This document shows, in pieces, positions 1-10,590 of a stretch of DNA of 64,000 nucleotides. The stretch comes from Brassica napus (Eukaryota > Streptophyta > Magnoliopsida > Brassicales > Brassicaceae), in contig NC_063439.1 in assembly GCF_020379485.1 (NCBI RefSeq), forward strand, positions 14,515,683-14,579,682, read 5' to 3'. The notes beneath the pieces were generated by a model. It was not told the DNA's origin, did no database searches, and worked only from the letters and a program-made list of their open reading frames with translations. The position numbers and the translations under genes were made by a program. Each line of letters opens with the position of its first letter. Position 1 is the first letter of the stretch.

Positions 1-239
1 TTAGGTAGGCTTTTTTGAGTAGTGTCCTCCTTTGCGTTGTCCAGCTACCCTTTGGGAAGATATAAAGACGGAACCATATGTGTTAGGCTCGTGAACCCGG
101 AGTATAGGTATGCTTCACATTCCACCTTCCGTAGATAGGTTACTCGTGACTTTTTCCCAAGAGATAGTAGGTCTCCCTTATGGACCCGGAAATTCAATAG
201 ATGGATTTTGGTATCGAATGGAACCATGATATTGCTTCA

Positions 240-660
240 GAATCCGGAGATGTTGTTGGGACCCGGAGGTCATTTATGGAATCTGGAGCCTGCCCTAGAC
301 CTAGAGGTCGCATTTAGAACCCGGAGGTTGAGTAAGGACCCGAAGGTCGTTTAGGAACCCGGAGGTTCCTCTAGACCCTGAGGTCGTATTTAGGACCCGG
401 AGGTCGTTTAGGGACCCGGAGGTCGTTTGGGAACCTGGAGGTCGTTTGGGAACCCGGAGGTTCTAGACCTTGAGGTCGTATTTAGGACTCGGAGTTCAAC
501 TCGAACCCGGAGGTTGCTTTTGGACCCGGAGGTCGATTTTGGGCCCGGGGGTTATAAAGAGCCTGGAGGTTTACCTTTTCCAGGCCCTGAAGAAATTTGT
601 TCAGGACAAGTAGACTGCTTGGGGACCCGAAGGTTCTTAATAACCCGGGGGCTTTGAGTT
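240..660. repeat. Degenerate minisatellite of GACCCGGAGGTCGTTT-like units
   Basis: Short units built around ACCCGGAGGTC recur every 15-30 bases with many substitutions. The same motif recurs in 29930-30170 inside element F, so it belongs to the retrotransposon family rather than to local satellite DNA. Open frames across it are by-products of the repeat. Confidence 0.7.
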
Positions 661-1764
661 TTAGTTTAAGGGACTGTATTCTGCCTTCCTAGGTGAGGCC
701 ACTACCGGTACCTGTTGGGATTTTTCATTATGCCGCTCAGAAGCTGGCCACTATCGAGTTCCCGTGCTGCATGCTGCTTCTGCAGGAAGCCACTATCAGA
801 CTTAGAGGGTGCTGGTACGGGTGAAAACCCAAGTGCCAGGCTTTGCTGCTTTCCACGTTTGGAGAAGCAGGATATTATAGGGTGCTCCCAGACTTTTTCA
901 ACTTTTGGCGATTATGCCTTGTGTCGCCTGTATTATTTAGCGTTTTAATACATGTACTTTTTACATTTAGGACCCCGATATGCCTGAGGCTATACATGGG
1001 GTTTAGGTAGTATTGATGGTATACTCGGGCTTGCGCAGACCCATTCCTACCTTATGTCTCATACCCATTGTTATTGTCGCTCCCTGTACAAACTTTGAGT
1101 TTGAATACAGTACATTGCGTTTGTACTTATGCCTTCTGCGTTATTGCAGGGATATGCATGTTTCATACGATGCTCCAAGTGTAAGAGTTTGAAGAATTTT
1201 TTCATTTCAATTTTACCTGGTGTTAAAGATAGAAGCAGAGGTCGGAGCCGGAGTCAAAACTTCTTCATGCGGGTGTCTGGAGACCAGGGTCCTGCTCGGA
1301 AGCAGGAGTAGTATTATCCAAAATTATTTACTCCCAATAGTTTGCCCCTTATCGTTCGATTTCATGGGTGAAGTCGGGAGAAAACATGTGTACTTTGGCC
1401 AACCAGAGTCGTTCCATCTCTGCATGCTTATCGTGGACAGGACATTGCTTCCCTTTTTTCGAGTTCTTCTTTGGTCTGAGCCGTGTTTGAACCTGGAGAA
1501 GTATCAGATTTCCTGAGGTACACAGGGGTCTAGGGGGAAATTCCCAGGTTTTGGATTCTTCTGGAGATGATCTTCTCAAGGGCTTTATGTTCGGATCTTG
1601 TAGTGACAGCAACTCTCCATCCTTGGGCTTTCATCGCGAGGATTGAATGATCTTCTAAGACCCCGAGCCAAATCGACCCAAAGGTAGGAATTGATCTGGT
1701 TCTGAAGTCGGAATCCGTTGTCAGGGGTTGGTGTATTCTCCTTTTGTAGGTGTTGTTCAATAAC

Positions 1765-1910
1765 TCGTTCTGGCTGCTCTCTGCTCCCGCTTAGGTGAGC
1801 CACTCTCAGCATTTTATGATGTCATTTAATGATGCGTCCAAGCCGTTCTCTGCCCCCACTTGGGTGAGCCGTTCCCAGCGTTTTCTGGACGTTATTCAAT
1901 GACTCGTCTC
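1765..1910. repeat. Two-copy tandem duplication, about 69 bp
   Basis: A unit containing CTCTGCTCCCGCTTAGGTGA near 1780 is followed by a diverged copy with CTCTGCCCCCACTTGGGTGA near 1849. Flanking words such as TCAATAACTCG and TCAATGACTCG repeat in the same order. Confidence 0.6.
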
Positions 1911-2309
1911 CTCGTCTTGAATCTCCTTTGCCACGTGCATGTTGATGGGATTTGTTGATGCGTGTTTCCCCTTGGGTTAACCCTTGGCTCCTTTGCCCCT
2001 GGTGTCCCCGCGGTCGTGTCTTCCCTTGAAAATATGTAGAGGCCCGTAGTCTTGGAAATCTTGAGAAGCATGTCACCTTAGCTTCCTGTTGGGGTCAAAA
2101 TTGGTCACGACGAAATTAATGTCTGAAAGTCCGTAAAAATCGGCATGAACATTTTTACGAAAAATAATCCTCGTAAATATATCTTTACGAAGAGCCTTGC
2201 GGTAAAATCTTGTTCAAATCTCAATCGAACCACTAAATACGATTGTCCGAAGGCAACAGACATGTATCCAAATCGGCCGCGGACGAGCTCGAGTATGGCG
2301 ATCGGACCG

Positions 2310-2740
2310 AAGACAAGCCAAGCTCGATCGATACGCGGTGACCAAGCATGCACACTGCTCGGTCGCTATGTAGCAACCGAGCACGCACACTGCTCGGTCG
2401 CTACGTAGCGACCGAGCACGCACACGCTGCTTGGTCACTACGTAGCGACCGAGCATGCACACTGCTCGGTCACTACGTAGCGACCGAGCACGCACACGCT
2501 ACTCGGTCGCTACGTAGCGACCGAGCACGCACACCGCTCGGTTGCTACGTAGTGACCGAGCTCAAGCCAACTCTCCACTTGCTACGTAGCGACCGGGCAC
2601 GCACACGGCTTGGTCGCTACGTAGCGACCAAGCACGCACACGCTACTCGGTCGCTACGTAGCGACCGAGCACGCACACCGCTCGGTTGCTACGTAGCGAC
2701 CGAGCTCAAGCCAACTCTCCACTCGCTACGTAGCGACCTG
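2310..2740. repeat. Palindrome array GGTCGCTACGTAGCGACC
   Basis: About eleven copies of an 18-bp perfect palindrome, or one- to two-base variants, occur every 35-38 bp. The spacers carry GAGCACGCACAC-like words. The palindrome often extends by GCTC/GAGC on each side, giving up to 26 bp of dyad symmetry. It lies in the 5' LTR of element G. Confidence 0.9.
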
Positions 2741-3640
2741 TAAGGCCTCAGAAAGGTCCTCCTTTGGGTTCTATTTTGAATCCTCATCGAAACGCTTTTT
2801 GTTTCGTTTTAATCGGAGTTTCCGTTGAGATTTTACGACGAAAACAAGTAGGACTCTTCTTGGCTTGCTTCCACTCGCTACATCTGTCAGACTGTCAGTC
2901 GCTACGTAGCGACCTGTAAGGCCTCAGAAAGGTCCTCCTTTGGGTTCTCTTTTGAATCCTCATCGAAACGCTTTTCGTTTAGTCTCAATCGGAGTTTCCG
3001 TTGAGATTTTACGACGAAAACAAGTAGGACTCTTCTTGGCTTGCTTCCACTCGCTACGTAGCGACCTGTCAGACTGTCAGTCGATACGTAGCGACCTGTA
3101 AGGCCTCAGAAAGGTCCTCCTTTGTGTTCTCTTTTGAATCCTCATCGAAACGCTTTTCTTTTCGTCTCAATCGGAGTTTCCGTTGAGATTTTACGACGAA
3201 AACAAGTAGGACTCTTCCTGGCTTGCTTCCACTCGCTACGTAGCGACCTGTCAGACCCCCATCTCGCTAAATTGCGACCTTTCAGGCTTCAAAAAGCTCC
3301 TCCTTTGGGTTCTCTTTTGAATCCTCATCGAAATGCTTTTCATTTCGTCTCAATCGGGGTTTCCGTTGAGATTTTACGACGAAAACAAGTAGGACTCTTC
3401 CTGGCTTGCTTCCACTCGCTACGTAGCGACATGGCAAACCCCTGCACGCTACATGGCGACCTTTCAGGCTTCAAAAAGCTCCTCCTTTGTGTTTTCTTTT
3501 GAATCCCGATCGAAATGCTTTTCGTTTCGTCTCAATCGGAGTTTCCATCGAGATTTTACGACAAAAACAAATAAGACTCGTCTAAACTTCTTCGCTTGCT
3601 CCTACTCGCCCTTACCTCCAGCTTTGTATTATCCTTCAAA
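2720..3640. repeat. Tandem array of about 180-bp units
   Basis: Five units begin near 2741, 2917, 3099, 3281 and 3463, giving periods of 176, 182, 182 and 182 bp. Each contains one TCGCTACGTAGCGAC palindrome, then a conserved block with GGTCCTCCTTTG and GAGATTTTACGACGAAAACA. Later units are more diverged, and a sixth decays into 3640-3690. The array directly follows the short-period palindrome array. Confidence 0.9.
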
Positions 3641-3699
3641 TCTCGACCGAAACGTCTCTTGTTTCTATCGGAGTTACCATTGAAACTTTACGATAAAAA

Positions 3700-6554
3700 A
3701 AAAAAAACCGCAAAGACTTGTTTTCTCGCATGGATTCAGATTAATCATATAAAACGGCAACGGTTAACTTAACATCTTAGTCGCCTTACCTATACGATTA
3801 CGTTGAACCTTTTTACAAAAATCGATGTCTTATCTAAGGAGAAGATAACAGTCAAGTTCGGAAGATAAATGTGAAGTTTCAAAGGATAAACACCAATATC
3901 GGAAATGGCGAACATACACGAGAAGAGGAAAGAGAAATGAGCAAGCAAAACTGAGAAGAGACAAAACTGCATCTTCGAGAGAACTAAGGTATTTCCGACT
4001 TGAAATTTTTGAAATCAGACTTGGAATTTTCGTAGGAAATTACTTTGAGGCTGCCATAGAACTTTAGGGAACGTAAAACCTAGGCGGATAGTCTAGCGAA
4101 TTAAGTTTTAAGCGATTTTTCCTGTCTCTATATATTGTTCCATAATTGTTCATCCAGGTCTTGCAAACCAATCTAAACTCTCCGAAAGTCGAGAAACGAT
4201 CGCCACGCATATCAAGCTCGCTTCCTAAAGAGAGAAAAAGTTAGAGACATGAACGTCATCTTAAAACCGATTCGTTTCTGGCAATTTTCTCGGAACCGAC
4301 ATATCCCAAGTCGTCAAAGTGGAAACAACCAAATCACAGTCCAAGCGTCGTCTATAAATCGTCCCAAATTATCGATCATTCCAAACATCAGAAGAAGAAA
4401 CGTACACAACACCTCAAAGTATCGGTTCAACCGTTTTCTTTCGTAAAAAAAAAAGAGGGTAGTAGGTACGTATACTATACTCGTATACTCCCAAACTTCA
4501 AAAACTTCTGCAAATCGTCAAGAATAGGCAAACGACAATCTTAGTATTCGTCTAAACGCTAGCAACATATCCAGACGATCATGAACATAATCTCAAAAAC
4601 TATACATCATTTCTTGTCGCAATCATGTGTACAGAAAACTTGTACCAATATCAAACCGAAAATCGACGATTAGCCAAAGTATTGAAGCCTTTTCCGGCTT
4701 CAGAAAGCTAGTTTCGTTTTAAAAATTTCTACGAGAAATCTTCAATCACCAAAGCATTTCTTTCAGTTTCCGTTGTACCAAGTAAGTCACGGAAAAGCAT
4801 CCAAAACATTTTCTACGAAGAAAACTCGAGAATAGATGTAGCATCGTGCACATTAAAAGGAGCACTTTTCTCCCGATGGTTAGCTAGATCCACTTATGGT
4901 TGACCAATTCGTTCAAGAAACGAATATGTCATGAGAATCCTCTCAAAAAAACTATGAAAAACGTTCTGCGACTAGATCGTATTGAAATAAACTTTGGTAA
5001 CACTCCATGAGTAACTCCAAGCAACTTTCGCCAAAGATCAAAATCACAGCAGAAACGTTTCTCGTAAAACCCGCAGAAACAACGCTACTTTGACATATGT
5101 ATACATATCACTGATTTACAACCTTCGTAAAACCGGTTATATGACATGATAAATTATAGTATAGCCCACAGTCGGAAAGCATATGATAAATTCTTCGTAA
5201 CAAAACTAAGTCCTAACAATCAAACGGTTAACGGAAAATCTAAACTTTTCAAAAATTGACCAAGTTCAATACCGCTCCACAATTCACTTTAAGCCCGCAA
5301 CGTTTTACCTATAATACGCGGCATGTAAGGAAAAAAATTCGTAACAAAGCTTCTAGAGCTATACGAAACATCTTCAAAAATGCACGAAATAGATCTCGGA
5401 AGGCCAACACTTCAAAAAACATTATGAAGGAAAATGCTTCTTCCCATGGATAAATTTACACTACACCTCAATCCTAATTCCTCGATCGAAAATCAAATTA
5501 TTAGCATCCAAACAGGAACAACAATTTTTGCTGCGAACATCCGTAGTCAAACAAGAACGTTTCTCAAACGCATGGCTAAGACTAAACCCTTGCAACATCG
5601 CGAAACATCTTCAAGCCCGCGAACATTTCAAGCACGAAACGCGGCATACGAAAGAATAACAAATCTTCAGCATCGCGAGACGTCGCAGACGCCAGAAGAT
5701 TCGTTCTTCGACGAAATTTCCTTCCTCGATAAAAACATTTTCTTGGAAGACCAGACAGTCATACGCACTAACATCTTCTCAAAACATATCCTTCGCGAAG
5801 ACTCGAAATGGTATTTTTTACCATTAAGTTTGTTGCTGATCACAACAATCTCTCAACGTCCTAAACAGACTTAGCCATCTCGTAGAGATGACTCTCGTAC
5901 ATCCGACACAAGGATAATAGCGCTATAAAAGAAACCCAAAATTTTTGGTCAGTACTTCCAGGAGGCTTAAAAATTGTCCTTGGAGAGATGCTCGGTTCCA
6001 ACCATACAAGTCGTATAAGCCGAAAACCTATCGCGGACTTTAAATCGGTATGGAATCAGGATGAAACTGAAACGGGATACGTAAGTCGAATTAGTCATGG
6101 CACCCTCTAAAACCAGGAGTAAACCTAGGTCTTGCCCTAAACCCAGCGCACTGGTCTCTAACATCTCTAGGCATAGTATCAAACACCCTGATACGAGATC
6201 CCAAAATTTGTCTCTTTGCCAATATTTGAGAATCTTCAGAAATACAGTAAGTTTACACACTGCAGAAAACTCTCGAAACAGATTACGGATATAGCAGTTC
6301 ACACAGAGTTAGATTACAAGATGACAACTCGTAGTCTTCCTTCTACACCCATACAAAATGCCATCGGCAGAAACACTCCTGATAACCGCTACATAAAAAC
6401 TAGACCATAAAGGTCTCGCTGGAAAACTAGTCATAAGAACTTTAACTCCAAGACGAACTACGAAAGGCTTGATCCCTTCAACAAGGGTACGTAGGAAGCC
6501 GTCATAAGGACCTCACGCGCTAGAACCTCACGCTAGAAGCTCATGGTTCTAACG
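3700..6554 (+). other. Non-coding internal region of element G
   Basis: AT-rich sequence without recognisable gag, protease or pol. The longest open frame, 5434-5874 (146 codons), is rich in Thr, Ser and Arg and resembles no family I know; I treat it as chance. A TATA-like CTATATATTG lies at 4126-4135 and may belong to the undefined end of the 5' LTR. Around 6455-6505 a GGCTTGATCCC...GGGTACGTAGG block resembles one inside the 3' LTR at 7455-7495. Confidence 0.5.
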
Positions 6555-6569
6555 AGCTGGGGGGCTAAC
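6555..6569 (+). promoter_or_regulatory. Polypurine tract of element G
   Basis: The segment AGCTGGGGGGCTAAC sits directly before the 3' LTR start at 6570. This is where a plus-strand primer tract is expected. Confidence 0.65.
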
Positions 6570-6791
6570 TGTTGGGGTCAAAATCAGTCACGACGAAATC
6601 AATGTGTGAAAGTCCGTCAAAATCGGCATGAACATTTTTACGAAAAATAATCCTCGTAAATATATCTTTACGAAGAGCCTTGCGGTAAAATCTTGTTCGA
6701 ATCTCAATCGAACCACTAAATACGATTGTCCGAAGGCAACGGACATGTATCCAAATCGGCCTCGGACGAGCTCAAGTATGGCGATCGGACC

Positions 6792-6852
6792 GCTTGGTCG
6801 CTACGTAGTGACCAAGCGTCCGTCCCGCTTGGTCGCTACGTAGTGACCAAGC
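6792..6852. repeat. Two-copy palindrome array in 3' LTR of G
   Basis: Two near-perfect copies of GGTCGCTACGTAGTGACC with matching GCTT/AAGC flanks. The array ends 430 bp before the LTR TATA box. Confidence 0.85.
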
Positions 6853-7281
6853 TCTTCCAAAACGTCGATACGACACCAGTCCATGCATTCTCGTCTATCC
6901 TTCGATACTATCTCCCGAAAACCGTAGCGAACTCAGTTCATGTTTTCCGCCATTCTAAATCATCGATCAAACTTTGCGGTAAAAAGCGCGGAAAGTCAGT
7001 TCTTTATCGAAAGAAGTCGCAATAAACGTTTCGAGTCGGAATACGGCCCAAAGGGACCTAAGACGCGACTCAGGCCCATCTTACGATTTCTTAACCAAAA
7101 GCCCGTAAACCGTAGGACGGTTTACGCTTGGTTCGCAAGAGAAGATAAATGTCAAGTTTCCGCGGATAAATACAGAATTTTGAAGATAATTACGAAGATT
7201 GGAAAAAATGGAATATCTCCATTTTTTGCTATGACGGCTTAAGGGCAGAAGAGTAAAAGCGTAAACCGACCTTGGAGCGAG

Positions 7282-7289
7282 TATATAAG
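7282..7289 (+). promoter_or_regulatory. LTR TATA box
   Basis: TATATAAG within GAGTATATAAGGAG, about 570 bp before the LTR end. The same CCTTATATA word is found at the equivalent place in the other LTRs of this family, on the minus strand. Confidence 0.65.
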
Positions 7290-7860
7290 GAGTCCTAGGC
7301 GAGAGGCATGGGGGGAAAACTTTTTAGATTCGGAATTCTCTGCACTTAGAAACTTTAGGCTTTATTCTCGACAAGTTCGGTTTCTATGACTGGCACTCAA
7401 TTACTAGACGAACTCGCCCAGGCAGTTCGATCTCTTGTCCAGCTCTATCAATTGAACTACGTTCGGCTTGATCCTCGAAAGGGGTACGTAGGCAGCCTTT
7501 AACAAGGCTCAGTTCGAAATCAATCAAAAACCTTTTCTATATATATTTCGTCTTTTGTTATCGAGCTGCGACTCAACTAGGTTTGAGCTATTAGGCCGCT
7601 AGAACTAAGTAACTCGCTGACAGCCTTTGCGGCCAAAGCTTTCATGATCTCTTGTAATGATCGCAACGCTCTTATGCGGACTCGAAATAAGATCTACTGT
7701 TTTCTCTAAACTCGTTTGTTATCTTTTCATGATTTCTGCATTTATTTGGTCACTTGTCGTTGGCTTTAGCAGAGATCCGGGACCTCTGAGAAATTAGGGT
7801 TTTCCTAGTTTCCCAATTTAAACGGAAATCGACAGTGCGAATTTCGGTTCCCACACTTCC

Positions 7861-9155
7861 TTCAGAAGTATATCATGATCATTGCCAGGAAAGAGTAGTA
7901 AGGTGGTCAGTGCGTGCTATTTCGTGGGGTCATTGGGTTTGACCTCTTTATAAGGTGAACAGCCTAAGATCCAGAACCTGGAAGCTGGGATCTGGAACTT
8001 AGAAGCTGGGATCTGGAACCTGGAAGCTGGAATCTGGAACCCGAAAGCTGGGATCTGGAACCTAGAGGTTTGGCTTTTTTTTTGGATGAACAGTAGCGGG
8101 AACAAGTGTTCTCCGGCTCCTTTTACTCCCATTTGCTTCAAAGGAGTTGAGGCTATAAAGCCAACATCCCTTGATGTAGAGTTTAGCCTCTTCTCTGGTT
8201 CCTTTGTAGGAGGTGGAGTAGCAGTGTTCCCGGCGCTTGGGCAGGGTTCCTTTCGTGGGACAACTCCAACGGAACTTGACGAGTACTCAAAGGCGTTCTA
8301 TCCACGTAGCTATCAGGCTTATATAGGATTCCACTACCACTTAGATTTTAGAACCTGAAGAGAAAGGTGGTTCTCCAGTTACCTCTTAGTGGTTGCCTGA
8401 TGTGCCTACGGTGTTCCTAGGAACTCTTCTTTTGACTCCCCTACTTATGTAACTTATCAAAGCTGTGAACCTGGCCGAAAGATGTTGTATGCTGCTTCAG
8501 AGCCCTTCATCTTTCTCCTATGGGGCAGAGTTATGAGCCTGGATGCATTGCTGGCGTCTGGGGCTTGCAAGACTGATGCTAGTGGACTATCCACTGATCT
8601 TGATGTTTGTGATGACTGTCCCAGGTTAGAAATATTGAATCCGAATTTTGTAAAGGTGTGACATCTAGTTAAGACCTGGGACCAGATGGATCCAAGGAAT
8701 GTAGGACTGGCTTTGAGGTTGAGACCTGGAGCCGGGGGGAACCAAATGTTATTGAAGAGAGATTCCAGGCTGGGACCGGGAGTAGGCAGGGACCAAAGAC
8801 TGTATAGCTCATACTAGTAGATTAGGGCTGGAGCCAGCAGGAACCAAAGACTGTAGAGGTCTGACTCGTGGTTGAGACCTGGAACCGGTGAAACCAAATC
8901 CGATTGAGGAGGGATTCCAAGTTGGAACCTGGAACCTGCAGGGACCCAATGCTAGTTCTTGCGTCGAATTATGCTACAACCGTTAGCATGGTGTAATACT
9001 CCGTTAGAGGAGTGTTCTGGATCCCAGCTGTGCGAGCTTTAGATCTGATGAGAGTAAGTCGTTCCTTGCCCCCAGATGGATGGGGTTAAGAGTCTTTCGA
9101 GAGGATACACGTAATCTTCCTCCTACCTATCACATCGTCACGTAGTATAAGACTG
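7861..9155 (-). mobile_element. Decayed internal region of element F', right part
   Basis: This continues the sequence interrupted by element G at 2086. No coding similarity is recognisable. It contains a 21-bp minisatellite (7961-8068) and, at 8640-8960, loose repeats built on GACCTGGAACC words like those at 240-660. It ends at a tRNA-Asn-type primer site, which sets the element on the minus strand. The open frame 8086-8358 has no recognised similarity. Confidence 0.5.
7961..8068. repeat. 21-bp minisatellite
   Basis: Units of AAGCTGGGATCTGGAACCTGG start at 7982, 8003, 8024 and 8045, exactly 21 bp apart, with few changes between them. Partial units lie on both sides. Confidence 0.85.
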
Positions 9156-9173
9156 CCCCTCCTTCTAGCGACA
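9156..9173 (-). other. Primer-binding site of F', tRNA-Asn type
   Basis: CCCCTCCTTCTAGCGACA on the plus strand matches the 3' end of plant tRNA-Asn with one change in the terminal CGCCA. It sits 3 bp from the LTR edge at 9177. The tRNA identity is from memory of the plant tRNA-Asn acceptor sequence. Confidence 0.7.
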
Positions 9174-9176
9174 AAC

Positions 9177-10441
<1,265 letters not shown>

Positions 10442-10558
10442 AAACGGAGTCGACCGCATCTTGCAATGTCGTGAGGATTCTGACTCACGAGGAGTTCGCA
10501 GCAAAACACCAACATCCGCCCAACACGGATAACATCAGAATCGCTCGACGCGATGACA

Positions 10559-10590
<32 letters not shown>

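Larger units (their letters stand above)
1..2086 (-). mobile_element. Decayed Tat-type gypsy remnant (element F', left part)
   Basis: No intact coding region is visible. The stretch 640-1090 matches 30180-30640 closely in order and wording, including the boundary phrases around the short GGTGAAAACCCAAGTGCC segment. It is therefore a second copy of the spacer that follows the antisense gene in element F. Around 1310 a GTTTGCCCCTTAT segment matches the polypurine-tract complement at 26856 in F. This suggests an old LTR/internal boundary there, with LTR-like sequence to its left. The right edge at 2086 is created by insertion of element G; the same remnant resumes at 7861. Assignment to the minus strand is inferred from the primer site at 9156. 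Confidence 0.5.
2087..7855 (+). mobile_element. Element G: non-coding LTR retrotransposon with CTTCC target duplication
   Basis: The element starts TGTTGGGGTC and ends TTCCCACA. It is flanked by identical 5-bp direct repeats CTTCC at 2082-2086 and 7856-7860, the expected footprint of LTR-element integration. The first roughly 220 bp (2087-2310) is nearly the same as the start of the 3' LTR (6570-6790), after which the two ends diverge. No gag or pol similarity is seen in any frame, so it is non-autonomous, of the LARD type. No 5' LTR end or primer-binding site was found. Confidence 0.8.
6570..7855 (+). mobile_element. 3' LTR of element G (1286 bp)
   Basis: Runs from TGTTGGGGTC to TTCCCACA with TG/CA ends and is followed by the CTTCC target duplication. 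It carries two palindromes (6792-6817 and 6827-6852, period 35 bp) and a TATA box at 7282. Its end sequence is the reverse complement of the starts of the LTRs at 16712, 25250 and 57107, so all four are one LTR family. Confidence 0.85.

Noticed and set aside
427..657. 76-codon frame at the left edge
   Set aside because: It consists of GACCCGGAGGTC minisatellite units; another copy at 29930 is not open.
2310..2740. CRISPR-like array (regular palindromic repeats with spacers)
   Set aside because: Repeats and spacers are both repetitive, the sequence lies inside a plant LTR, and no cas genes are near.
2145..2743. Open frames rich in RSLRSDRA repeats
   Set aside because: They are translations of the palindrome array, open in several frames on both strands because the repeat lacks stops; there is no sign of a real protein.
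5434..5874. 146-codon frame inside element G
   Set aside because: No recognisable domain, and composition follows the local A- and C-rich sequence. Kept only as a remark within the internal region.
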